From: Cryptomeria japonica
Taxonomy: Eukaryota > Streptophyta > Pinopsida > Cupressales > Cupressaceae
Length of the DNA stretch: 64,000 nucleotides
NCBI RefSeq assembly: GCF_030272615.1
Contig: NC_081410.1
Span: forward strand, 188,995,619-189,059,618
Direction of reading: 5' to 3'
Shown here: positions 24,301-36,772 of the stretch, in pieces
Position numbering within the stretch: the first letter of the stretch is position 1
Layout: each line of letters begins with the position of its first letter
Position numbers and translations under genes: made by a program
The notes under the pieces: model-generated
Database searches by the model: none
Told to the model about the DNA's origin: nothing
The model's input: the letters and a program-made list of their open reading frames with translations, nothing else

Positions 24301-25735
24301 GCAATAACTCTTATAATGGTTGAAAAATAACAAGAGAAGAAAAATAGAAAAATTGGTTGAAAAATCATAAGAGTTGAAAATTATGAAATAACTCTTGCTT
24401 TTATCCTCTATTCTATCACCAAAATTTGTTTTTTTTGTTTCAAATATATTATTCTATTTACAATATTTTACAAAATAGACTACTAAACTACAAGGGTATA
24501 GCAAGCAACTCATTAGGCCTTCACAAGCTATAGATGGTACAATATCCATCCTAGTTATCATATCTCAACAAGAAGCTTCCTTACTAGATATAATGAATAA
24601 CATATCAAAAATAATGAATACATAAATGATCTTGTCAAACAAGGAGAAATAATGATCAAGTAAGAAATCAATTCTTGAAACAATACCAAAATTTATAAGA
24701 TAAAATGAATGGATTAATACATGACTATAATAGGTAATAAAATAAATAAGAAATCGATCTTCTAAGATTTATCTGTATTAAAAAGATAGAGGACTAATTC
24801 CTAGTTAGAGAGAATCTCTTATGTCATCAAATGGTCTCTCAAATAAAGAAACAAATAGAAACTATAGAGTGGGAAAAACATTTAATAAAATAATGTCTAT
24901 GGGAGATAGTTTAACAAAGAAGATAGGTGGTTTACGTGAAATTTGAAGAAATTAGATTCCTAGAGTAGATAATAGGAATTTTCTTTCACCTAGATGAAAA
25001 TGCAGATAATAAGATGATAAGATGTTGAACAAGGAGATATTAAGAAAATAGTTCTAAGTAATGAAATTTTGATACAAATTTTTTGAATAGAATGATGAAA
25101 ATAAAGAGAAAATTTAAAGTTCATAAAAAAAGTTCTCAAGAACAAAAACTAATATAAGCTAAAAAATTTCTTCTTTTATAATACATCATTTCAAATGAAA
25201 TTAATGTAGGACTATGATATAGAAGCTTTCAAAAAGATATTAATTGCTCAAATAAAATATAGTGAAGTAAATATGGAGAAATTTTGTTAGAAATTGATGC
25301 AGAAGAGAACATGTATAAAACATGCATTTTGGTAAATTTTCTTAAGACAAGTGTGCATATCCTGTAGCTGTTAAGGATTATTGTGTTTCTACTAAATCTG
25401 TTGATCTATGCAAAATAAGATTATGTCTCATATTTGTCTTTGCATTAGAAAATTCTCTTAAAGTGTGAATATCTTATCAAGAATTATAGAAAATTAGCAT
25501 GCATGAATGCCCAATCTACGTCATTAAACCGTGAAGATTATAAGGCGAAGTGAATTCCATTTCCTCATTATATAATATGATGAAGTTCTCAAAGAAGCTT
25601 TCATTGTTTATGTGTAGTTGTGATAATGGTTAATGAAGCGTAAGATAGTTACATGATATTTTTCTACTAATTTACATAATAGTGCTAATGGATTTACAAA
25701 TTAGAGTTTCTAACCTTTCCCTTTTTCACTCTCAA
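21302..25735. other. AT-rich spacer with decayed coding-like stretches
   Basis: No family is recognised. Around 22830-22985 one frame reads FDVDKKVFITKGRISVDLSI-like residues, and 23122-23434 holds overlapping short open frames rich in charged residues, so an old ORF may have decayed here. At 23811-23845 a TCATGATCATATATATCATGA-like inverted repeat (AAACTCATGATC ... ATCATGAGTTT) is present. Confidence 0.25.
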
Positions 25736-25764
25736 ATATATATGTATATATACATGTATGTATG

Positions 25765-25794
<30 letters not shown>
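25736..25794. repeat. (ATGT)n microsatellite
   Basis: ATATATGTATATATACATG followed by about nine GTAT/TATG units up to 25794. Simple sequence; no gene nearby. Confidence 0.9.
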
Positions 25795-25797
<3 letters not shown>

Positions 25798-27831
25798 TCC
25801 AAAATTTAAAATAAAGCATTAAAGTACAAATGTGAGATGTCAAAAAGTGCTTCAACATGAATGAATTTAATTGGATTTAGATTAAAGATCATTTATTTAT
25901 GGTAAAATACATGAATCTTGTTGTCATCTTCCAAATTTAACCCTTTTTTTTAGAATTCTTAGCACATAACTTGGGATGATTAAATTATATTTTCGAGTTT
26001 TAATTCTCTTTCAAGAGAAATAAATTTGTTCATGAATTTTATTTGATTTAATAGTGGCAAACCCATACATCAAATTCCAATAGGTTATCTTTGTAGATCT
26101 TTTTCCCACACAAAGCAATTGATTTTAGTAATTTAATTGTAGAGCATCTACCAAGTACCTTTACGAACTCCATGTTTGATCCAACCATAGTTGCAACACC
26201 CTTACAACCCTCTACCAAGCATCATCTTGTGTCATGTCAATTCCAATATTCTCCAACTATGGGTAATCGTGTGAGCAACCCTTCATGATTAACTTCTTTA
26301 CCCTTAATACCCAATGAAAAAATTAGATTAATGATTTTCTTAAAAAAGTTTCTCTTCTTGAAATCCTTTATAATCAACTATGAAAATTGTTAATTATTTA
26401 TATAATTCCATTATGATTATTAACTTGACATATAAGTACTTAGCAAATAATTATCACATTTACCTAATCACTTTTAGACCATGCAAATCCACCCATCTTA
26501 ACTAATTAAATCACCAAACATCTACATTACACAATCAAAATTTTATTATTAATCAAATCATTAATTATCCTAAAATTCCATTGCACCTTTCCTATCAAAC
26601 AACCTTTCTCTCTAATCATTTTACTCCTCTTATGATCTACCAACTCATGCCATCCAAACCTGAATTTAGTTGACTACAAAAATGGTCACCAACAATAGTG
26701 GGCACCACGCACTAATTGACAGGAGACTCCACTTTTGGCACTTTTGTTAGATTTCATCTGATAAGTTGTATGACATCATTACTTAGTTTATGTTTTAAAA
26801 GATAAGAAACTCTTTAGAACCAAAATATTTTTGTGTGGCGACAAACTACTATTGCATGATTTCTTTAATTGCACGACATCACCTAAACTTTTATGCTATC
26901 ATTGCAAAAGACAACCAAACTAAGCACATATTATTGCAAATAATAGCAAAGAATAACTAACATGTTTGAATTGAAAAACTTCGTTGAATTGAAATGACTA
27001 TGAGTAGTACAATCTAATTGGTGACATAGAGCTCATTTTAAGAATAATTAAACAACCATGGAGTATGGCTTAAGTCAAACTCCAATTGATTATGCTTAAA
27101 AATGTTTCCAACTTTTCAATACCATTATTCCAACTTCAAAGTCTTTGCACATGGTTTTTGACATTTGAATAGAGATGAGATGTTTTGATTTTGGTTCATC
27201 AAAAAAATTCCTTTCCAAAAGAAGTTATATGATATGATGATCATGTTATATCTTCTAACTTTGTTATGTGTCAAGTCTATTTTGCCTATCACTTCTTTCC
27301 TTCTAGATTTTCTAGCTCAAACATCTACATAAAAGAATCATGTTTTCTATAAGAATATCTGGATTAATAATTATATTAAAATATTCAATTTAATGATTAA
27401 ATTGAATTAAATGTTTATAATTCATTATAAATTATTGATAATATGAATAATAATATAATATTATGTAAATTGTAAGATTGTGTGCATGTCACATCTTCTA
27501 GGGGTGCTTTTTCATGAGATCATTAGTAGCTAGTCTCATTAAAATTTGAACTAGGAATGGAACTCAAATTTGTAAAAATATTTGTGTGTGTTTATGTGAA
27601 GGTTAAGAATCTTTAATGTTTAATATTGATGAGTGTTATTATTATATGTTATCTATCACTTTAATTTGGTTGGTGGAGTTTCAAGAAGAATTTTGATATA
27701 TTGTAGGTATTCAAGGTGCAAGGTGAGGTGGATTCTATGGTTCCATAGGAAGAGAGACAAATCACGATGCTAATCTCTGCATTATGTCCTTTTCGATAAC
27801 ATTTCATCAAACATAGGTTCATATAACTAGC
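25795..27831. other. AT-rich spacer
   Basis: No gene, RNA or mobile-element terminus recognised up to the sharp start of the 4.8-kb repeat. An AT-rich block at 27360-27480 has short inverted TTAATGATTAAATTGAATTA-like segments. Confidence 0.3.
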
Positions 27832-30800
27832 TACAAAATATGTAATATGATATTTAAATACATTGTTTGCTCTAATTGAGTCTATTAGGACTTGTATCAA
27901 TTCTTCACCAAACCCTAGGAACCAGACAATTATTCAATTTTAATTGTTCAATCAGTTTTTATTTTGTTCTAGAAGCACTAATAACAAGCCCAATTCAAGC
28001 TAGGCCCACTTTAGGAATGACTAAGGAAAATTGCTAAATTGTATATAACAATATATTAGAATAAATGGAAAAAAATATTATAGATTATTTTCACATTACA
28101 AGAAATAAAATAAGAAAATCCATTCATCACAATGACGAAAAATAAAACAAACAAGCAAAAGATAACGCACGAGATTATTCCATTGACCCCAATGAAAGAA
28201 ATTCAAAACAAAGACAATAAAAATGTTAAAAGGAGAAAACTACAAATAGGGGTGCAACCAGTGAAGAAGGTGACCTATAAGAGAAAATAAAAATAAAATA
28301 TAAAATATAAATACAATTAAATAGTAGTCTAATCTTACCCTATGGTTACGAGATAGCCAAGAGTTGATTTGAATGGCACAAGCATGTCAAAAGGGATGAT
28401 TGTGCCATTAAGAGAGATGGAGATCCCCTAAATAACAAAAGACTTGCAAGTCTTGACCACAAAGGGTACACAATGGAGAACAAGGCCCATGACATACCTT
28501 ATATTTTCATTTTGATATGGGAAAACCTAAAGGAAGGGTGTGATTGAGGTGTTTGGACATATGATAAAGTTTGCAGGAAGAAATTTTTGAAGGGGAACGA
28601 GACAAAGGCATCTATTATAGATAACAGAGTATTGGATGTCATAGTTCCAAGTTATTCCTCTTCTTCTGATCATCTTGTTGATTGATAAATTATTTTTATC
28701 AAGGATAAAACTATGAAAAGACCATTAATATGCCTAGATGCAATTATTATGACCTAGGGTATGAATGTTGTTTATTGTTGTCATAAAATGAAAACCCTAT
28801 AAGTCCCAAATCACTTATGAATAACTCAACTCACATGCACTCTATTCCTTTTAAAACTCTAATTAATAATCAATCCTTACTCAAAGTTGATTATCATACT
28901 CAATATAATATTGATTGTATAAAATATTCCAACGAAATAAATAGTAAGTGCTATAATTAGAGTGCACCTAACAAGTAGTAAGTGGGTACCTACATACAAT
29001 GTGACTTGGATATCACTATTGCAATCATTATGGATGTTGTTTGGATTGAATTTTCAATTAAACTATCTCACAAAATATATTTGTGTACCCATTTCAAGTA
29101 CTGATGCAGGAGCACCGGTCTAGTTCTTATCAATTGAGCAATTTTCAGTGGAGTTGCTTGAGAGTGTGCCATTTCTTCATATTTGAGTGTTTAGAATTAT
29201 GGTTTTGGGTTTAATCCCTTACGTTCATGGTCATTGTTGTGTTTAATTTTCATAGCATTTGTCCTTGTTTCAGGTAAGATGCGGATTCTGGTATTCTCTC
29301 AGGATGATGTGTCCTTACCACTTAGCTTGGTTGTATGTTGAGCGAAGATGATTCCAGGTTGATCTATGTGACTTGCAGATCGTTTGAGGTGTTGTTTTGG
29401 GCCTTGGCTGGTATTCTTGAAGTTCTGTGCATCATTTTATGTTTTGGATTTGTTCTTGAGCCGACATGTTACCGTTGCATGTTTCATGAACCGGTTGGTC
29501 TTTGGGTCGACTTGATTGAGTTGTAATTATTTGTAGATGTTATAACTGGAAGCTTGTGAATCATTGGAAGACAACAAATAAGTTAGAAGATTGAAGATAG
29601 AGCATTGAGATTGAGCAAAGATGTAGAACCGACATGATTTTGATCCAGTAGGACTGAGGGCAGAAGGCTGAAGACCAAATTAGGATAGAACCGGTAGACT
29701 ATTACCAGAAGCCGATTTGATATGAGGATGATCTATGGATCTTGTATTTGCATTGTAAGCATTGTTTGTATCCTGGATGGTGATACAACCTGTGGTATGT
29801 ATAATTTTCTAGATTGTAATAAGATTCATTCACATTGTTTATTGGTTATGTCTTATGTGTTGTTATCGGTTGTTCTTTCTGTTGTTTTTGGCACCTTGTT
29901 ACCGGTTACCGGTATGCTTTGCATGATTTATTTGTTTATCTGCAAGGTTGGGTTGTCCTTCATTGGATCTCCCTGCCTTGACTGCGTCAAGTACCTAGTG
30001 ATAAGGTTAGTGCTCAAAAATAATATGGCATTAACAATTTCTACATTTAATAGAACCTTGACCAACCCATTTTGTTTTGCTTCTATATTGAAGACATAAA
30101 GTATGTTAAATTTTCAATAGTAATTTTAAATTATTATGAACCTTAATTTGAATTTTGGAGATAAATTAGGATGAAAGCATTTTCATTGACTTTGGGATCA
30201 TAATCAATGCATTCAGGGATCTCCATGAACTACACATATTCAAGAATAGTAAAATTTAATTATATAATAACATTCAAACCTCAATGTTAATCTTGTAAAA
30301 AAGAGAAAGCATATAATGTCCATCAAATAAATACCCCCAAGTAGGTCAAAGGTCCATAGAAGTGCAACTAGCTTGGTGATAAAAGGATTGTCATATAATA
30401 TAATAATTCATCAGTACTAAGTTATATATTATAATGACCTTACAAAATATGGTTTTGGATTACAAGCTCACGTCTTCCAGGACTTGTGCTAGCTAATTAT
30501 TCATGTATACCTTCATTGGATACATCAATTAAATCTATCTTACTAGCCAAAAATAAATATAATACCCTACCGAGGAACCCTAGAGGATATGAGAAAATAC
30601 ATAAGGAATACATGGAAATATTTTTCTAAAAGTAATTAAGTTAGCATATGCAACATAGGCAAGTACTAAAGCTCAAACCTCAAGATTAGGTCAACTTGTC
30701 AACAAGTGACACTACACAAATGGAAGTCTTAACACCTAAAACATAAAATAAATGTGTGGAAAGGTATAAAAAATACCTTGATAAGGATAATGATGTGATT

Positions 30801-32599
30801 AGAGTCACACAAGACCCTTCCCAAAGTTACAAGACTTGCTTCAAAAAACCTGACCATCTACTAGGTCCTAGGTGTCACTAATGGGCTCTGACAAGCACCA
30901 ACTCAAACTCAAATTCCATATGCATCATTAAAAATCATCATTAAAAAACTCAAGAAACCTTTTAATGTTCTTTAACATCACTAGATTCAAAAAATAACCG
31001 AAACATCGTAAAATGGGCTCGCTGAGCTCCTTAAAACACTATTGGACTGCATTGTAGGACTAGGGCACCCAGACTAGACATAAGTGCCCATAAATGAAAC
31101 CTACATGTCAATACACTTATGTGGTGTGATATTTCTCTAAAATAATTATGTATTCCCAAAATCATGCATTAGTGCTCTTTTTGTGTTAGTGTCCCTTGCA
31201 CTGCCAACCCCATGTTTGTCATCCTTTGAGATGCACATTTGTCCTGACCAATGAGCTTACTGTTTAGATAAATGACTATACAATAATTTAATCAAGATTA
31301 TTATATTAAAATGTGTGGAGACAAGGCATTTAAAGTGTCTTTGGCTCACTAGGTGGCACCTACAAGACTAGTCAAAAATCGGGTGGACTCTAACACCTTC
31401 AATCCACCCTAAATTCCCTAAAACTCTACTAACACTCTCATGGATGTCCAATTCACCTAAAACCACAATAGGAAACTTTGGAACAATTTCTATATTATTT
31501 TGAATGAATTCAAATTGACTCAAAGCCACTCTAATCTTCACTAAAATGGTCAAGACACCTTGACAACTTTGAGAGAGGACTATACCACTCTCTAAGACTA
31601 CTCAAGACACAAATATATTTATTTTTTAAGCACCAATTAAATTTTTCCTACAATATTTCCATAATGCATCAAGTATTTATAGACATACAAAGCCATGCTC
31701 TTTTCCCGATCCCAATACTAGTGCACATAAAACTAATCGAGTCCATATCAATATAATCCAATTAAATCAATCTCCTCTTGAAGTGTTTGATATACATATA
31801 ATTAATATTTATAATTATTTTAAATACAATTTACAAATTATTACAAATTTACAAGAAATAAAAATGAGAATGTACAAGTGAAGGAGATGGAGGATAGCTC
31901 TATAGGCCAATCATTGTCCAAGTTCACCGATCCTGAATGGTGGTTTGCAACACCACTTAACTTTGTGGAACCCTTAGGTACATCCCACTATGATCATGGA
32001 GATAGTCACACTACGCATAAAATCATACAAATCATGGAAGGTTGATAGTAGGTTCACACACACCATACAGGATGCATACACGACACACAATGACATGCAG
32101 TGTCATGATGCAACAACAATGAAGGAAGTAGTACCAAATCCATAAAATCATATCAAGTCTCTACTCATCTACACAAGGCATTAGATGCTAGAGCTCTAGT
32201 AAAGTGAGTGTAATCGTGTGTGGTCAAGAGGATGCAACACACAAAACCAAGAAAAATTATCTTTGTAGCATCATAAATTGTACACCTTTGAGTAGGGTGT
32301 CCAATTTCACTCTTAGTTAGCACTCACTATAGGGTGTCTCATTCTACTATGCATTATAGTACTTCCATATGCATTTAATTAATAAATTAATTAAAAATAT
32401 AATTCCGCTAAAATACCCTAGAGAAATAAAGCTAAATAACATGCAAATAGGGATAATTTTTTTTTAAAATATCATCTAATACAACACATATATCCATTGT
32501 GAACATAAGCATAAAGCATAATCATACAATCTCATGACGCTAGTGAAAATAAACACAAATCAACATTCATCTTCCCTAGGGTATCTCAACGTCATTACT
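27832..32599. repeat. Large direct repeat, copy A (about 4.77 kb)
   Basis: Begins TACAAAATATGTAATATGAT and ends CTCAACGTCATTACT, matching 44072-48847 throughout. A stretch compared by eye (about 30190-30550) differs at roughly 9 of 370 positions plus one 7-bp indel; other parts are somewhat more diverged. Both copies contain the same solo Copia LTR with its target duplication, and the start of a family-1 LTR (TATAATACCC at 30558 and TATAATACCCC at 46805). Homology stops abruptly at both edges. Small open frames within it differ between copies and are not genes. Confidence 0.9.
29102..29989 (+). mobile_element. Solo Copia-type LTR (888 bp) in copy A
   Basis: Starts TGATGCAGGAGCACCGGTC and ends CTTGACTGCGTCA, flanked by AGTAC at 29097-29101 and 29990-29994. 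It is rich in ACCGGT/ACCGGTT motifs. No coding internal region is present, so it is a solo LTR. Open frames inside it (29335 and 29722) are conserved in the second copy only because the DNA is duplicated. The LTR orientation is presumed. Confidence 0.8.
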
Positions 32600-34393
32600 T
32601 ACAACATCACATAAGCAATAACATCATGAATTCTACTAAAATCCAATGCAATCTACTCATCTAACAATTACTTTGTCCATGCCTAATTATATGATCAACC
32701 TCTAATCTATCTATCATGAATTCCTTCGTTAATAATGCAACCCATTTAAACCCCATTAGGTTCATTTTAAAACACCAATCCAAATGTTCCTAATCCCAAT
32801 TACTTAATCATCATCTAACATCATAATTTCATTTCCAATATAATTTACCACATTACTAACCCATTTTATTTAATATAACAACATTCATACAATACTACAT
32901 GCACATCAATAGAATCAATCACATTATTTCATTAACAATTCAATATTCAAGATACAACATGATACATCAATACTTCCTACTATGAGAATCATACCCATGT
33001 TCTAATACATCAACTATCATTACATATACATTAGCCATTTACATCAAGGAGCATAGCTCTTAACTACAAGTACAATGATCTCACAAACTCTACAAATGCA
33101 TATGCCATATGAATCAAGTACATCCATCTACTACAATATCCATCCATAAGATGAAGAGATAAGGATCCACATCCACGCATAAAAGCATCCAATGAACAAC
33201 ATCCCAATGGAAGAAGGCATCAAACCACCCAACCATGTGGAACCAAAGGAACCACCCCCTGTGCTAGGAGATGAAACAAGGTCCAACAAACTCTCTAGAC
33301 CTAGGCTAACACCTAAGAACTAAAGAGACTCAACAAATCAAGAACCACAACCAAGAAGCAACCAAATGCAATAAGCTAAATCATATCGCAGGGCTAATCA
33401 TAAACATAGAAACTCTCAGAGGCATACCAAAACTATGGCATAAGGAACAAGGACCAAGGACACATGTAGGAGTGGAATGTCATCACATGCTATCCTCGCA
33501 TAGAGGGGAAAAGCCACACTCTAACAGACATTTTTTTGCATGCTATCCTCACAAAGAAGGGGAATATCAACCCCGATAGACATGTGGAACTTTCTCAACC
33601 TATGAGAGATCAAGGGAGCTCGGTTTGCCATCACAATGGCCTTTACAAGATTATCCTAAAATAACCTCTCTAGGACTAAGTCTTGGGGCTCACATCAACC
33701 ATTATTATCTTATTTAGATGAATCCTAATTACCCAACCCATATAATTAATTATTAATGTTGTCACTTATTTAACTAGAAAAACTTCCAATGTGCCCCGGT
33801 GGTCTAGACTTTAAGCATTTGTACTAGGAACCTCTTAGTAGCCTATCTCTTATGACCCCTATCATCACATTAAAGTCCACTCCCCCTAACCATTTTCTAA
33901 GACCTTAGGATAACATAAACAATAATAAAAAGGCTCAATAATAGAATCATAAAATAATCCACATATTCAAATGCACAATAGCTATGCCAATGCCATAACG
34001 CCAAGAAAATAAACCAAGAGCCTCAATAATGATCAACATTTCAAATAACAAGATTAAGGCATAAATCCATCTCATACAACCATAAACAATATTAAATCCT
34101 CAATAGCGAGGCTTAGCCATCTCATTGGAGCTAGCATGGAACCACCCTCAATAGCAAGGCTCATCAACTTGCTAGAGCAAAGAAGACTACCTTAATGGCA
34201 ATGCACTATGCAACTTGTCGAAGCCAAAATATACACAAATACATTACTCATACTGATAAATCAACTCATGACAATAGATAATACTAAAAAGAAGCCTTTG
34301 GTACAAAACAAAACTCACAAAAACTGACTCAAAAGGTCAAAATAGCCTCAAACATAAACATACAATAGAATGGCACATGTGATAGATTTTGTA

Positions 34394-34578
34394 GCACCTT
34401 TGAAAAGTTCTCCAGTGCCTTTAATGTCTAGAACGACACATTTAACAACTATTTTGACGCTTATGACAAGTATAATGGTGCTTATGACAATAACAATAGT
34501 GCATTCAACACAGAATGCAACACCCTTAACGCAAATTGTGGTGCATATGACTCGAGAAGTGACACTTTTAAAATAAAG
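34394..34578. repeat. 21-bp degenerate tandem repeat, about nine units
   Basis: Units of 21-22 bp: GCACCTTTGAAAAGTTCTCC, GTGCCTTTAATGTCTAGAAC, CGCTTATGACAAGTATAATG, TGCTTATGACAATAACAATA, TGCATTCAACACAGAATGCA, TGCATATGACTCGAGAAGTG and others. The shared core is (T/C)GC-x-TATGAC. Seven codons per unit keeps both strands open. It lies in the family-1 LTR arm just before the LINE. Confidence 0.65.
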
Positions 34579-34837
34579 TCTCAAAACATAGAAAAACGGA
34601 ACTTAAACATTATGACTCAAAATAAAATTATTCTAAGGTGCAAACATGGTCTCAAATCGACCCAGAAAAAGACTGAAGACCAAATACAAACCCAAGGACT
34701 TAACAATTATCAAAATAGGAATCGAAAGCATAAGGGATTACTACACCAAAACATGAACATGGCTTCCAGCTATCCACAAAATCCAAACTCCACAAGTGAA
34801 ACAAAACTCGAGAATACACTTAATACCAAACATATAA

Positions 34838-34850
34838 AATAAAATAACAA
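34838..34850. repeat. LINE target-site duplication (left), AATAAAATAACAA
   Basis: The same 13 bases recur at 42978-42990. The segment between them starts and ends consistently with a LINE, so this is the target duplication. The sequence is AT-rich, but a 13-base match exactly at both ends of the element is unlikely by chance. Confidence 0.75.
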
Positions 34851-34975
34851 CAGTCTCTAAATTACCAAGCCGGAAAGGAATTCTCAAAGGGAAATAGAAA
34901 TCTCAGAAAATTCACAATGTCATACACGACAACAACCAGACAAACAAAATCCTACACTAAAAATCAAAGCGGGAG

Positions 34976-36772
34976 ATGGAAGGCGGGCGGTTCCAAGATT
35001 CAAATTTGAGCGGGAATTCTGGATCGGCATCGGGACAACATGCGGCAGTTGATTCAGAGATTCCTACTGAAGGAGGAGGTTCAGATGGTAAGGACCCCAA
35101 TTATCCTGTGAACTTGGGGGACCCAGGGGGAGGAACAACTCCATGTGAAGAGTAGTTAGCAATGGAGAGCGGGAAAGGGCAGGTTCAAACTTCAAAAACA
35201 GAAGATGACAACTCGGAAGGGGCCCAAGGACAGAAAATGACTTGTGTTTTAGAGAACACGGTGGAAGGTAAAGATCATCCAGAAAAGGTTCTTTTGTCTA
35301 TGGACCCTAAAGGGGGACCCAATGGATAGACACGTAAGTGGTCCTCATTGTTTGGGGTCAAGCCCAAAGGTAAGTCCTCATCGCCTCCTGTTAAAAACTC
35401 CTCAAATGTGTCTCAGGGCAAGTTTGCTATTGTTGTTCCTGACCAAATCATTGATCAAAATATCGCTAGAATGGAAAACACTTTGATTGGTTAATTCTTT
35501 GGATCTAGACCTAACATAGAAATAGTTCATGGATTTGTCAAAAGAAAGTGGAACCTGAAAGGTCAGGTTGATGTGGTAGCAATGAACAAAGGATGTCTAT
35601 CCTTCTCCTTTTCTTGTGATGAGGATAGAAGAAACATTCTATGTAGTGGGTCTTGGGCAATAGGCAAATACATCATCTACATCCAGAAGTGGTACCCTAA
35701 TGTAGTGAAAGGAAATAATTTTTTGGCCCAAGTCCCGGTGTGGGTCAAACTTCCTGGGCTCCCTATGGAATTCTAGGAGGAAGACATTTTTGCAGGAATT
35801 GCCAATACCTTTGGGGAACTTATCGCTATTGATCAGATCACGGCTTCTAGAAGAAGGCTGATCTTTGCAAGGATCTGTGTTGGAGTTGGTCCTGATACGA
35901 ACTTGCCAGAGGAAATAGAGATAGAATCAAAACTAGGGAAGTGGAAGCAGAATATTATTTATGAAACAATCCCCTTCACCTATTTTCATTGTAAAAAAGT
36001 CGGACACTGGGCTAAAAAATGTCCATCTATAGAGGATAAACCCCAAATCCAAACTAAGGTTTGGAAAAAAGTGGACAAGCCACTAAAAGCTCGGGATTCC
36101 AAAGATCCTAATCAGGAGAAGCAGTCCCAGATAGTAAGGGTGGAGGAAGAAATCACCAGTGAAGTGGGTAATGAATCAAAGATTCAGATGCTGGAATAGG
36201 GTGTTAAGGACTCAGTACACAAAGAAAAAGACAACACTCAGCAAGAGGATCAGAAAGAGGACAAGACAGAGGTAGAGAAAGCAGATAAACAACCTACAGA
36301 TAATAAGGAGGAAGGAGATAACTTCAACCTTGTCTCAGAATCTCAAGATCAAGATAAAGAAATAGACTGGTTCCAAGAGGCCCAACCTGATACCATTTTG
36401 GGCCAAGGGCTATCGGAAATCTCATTAACCACCCTAGCAAAGGGAAAGCTGGCCTATTCAGAGGAACAAGATCCAAAATGGGGAGATGAAGAGGACATAA
36501 AAAAGGCATTGGGGAAGAATGAATCAAAGTAGGAGGATAGAGAAGTAGCAGAGGATAAAAGAAAGAACAAGCAAAAAAAAAAGAATAACAATAACCCAGT
36601 AAATAGTATGCTGACTAGAAACACCAAATGCAGGCTTGGTGATGTGGGAGCACAACACACTTCTCCAGGTAGACACTTAAATGACAAAAAAAGAACATTG
36701 GAAACAAGTAGGAACTTAGTAGATGGTACCCAAAGAACCATCTTTGAGGCAGGTATTTCTAAAAATCCATGA
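34976..36772 (+). pseudogene. LINE ORF1: DUF4283-like and CCHC zinc-knuckle protein
   Basis: RNA-binding, nucleic-acid chaperone-like ORF1 of a plant LINE, 598 codons in one frame from ATG at 34976. Residues about 170-300 match the DUF4283 pattern (LIG-x-FFGSRPN, KRKWNLKGQVDV, WAIGKYIIYIQKWYP, VWVKLPGLPMEF). A single knuckle, FHCKKVGHWAKKCP, lies at about residue 336. The C-terminal third is rich in Lys and Glu. In-frame stops occur at 35153, 35327, 35492, 35774, 36197 and 36530, with no frameshift. The last codon, TGA at 36770, overlaps the ORF2 start (ATGA), which suggests termination-reinitiation as the way ORF2 was translated. Confidence 0.85.

Larger units (their letters stand above)
30558..34850 (-). 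mobile_element. Family-1 LTR, left arm, split by the LINE
   Basis: Starts TATAATACCCTACCGAGGAACCC, the family-1 terminus with TG changed to TA. Interior blocks match the solo LTR: AACCATGTGGAACC (about 33231; compare TAACATGGAACC at about 18051), GGTTTGCCAT...GGCCTT (about 33622; compare 18299), and TCTTATTTA plus GTCACTTATTT (about 33708-33770). The arm ends in the 13-bp duplication of the LINE, and the remainder resumes at 42991. The part up to 32599 belongs to the large direct repeat. Confidence 0.65.

Noticed and set aside
29335-30099. Open frames of 63 and 125 residues that recur in both large repeats
   Set aside because: They lie inside a solo copia LTR and recur only because the DNA is duplicated; many non-synonymous differences and no domain.
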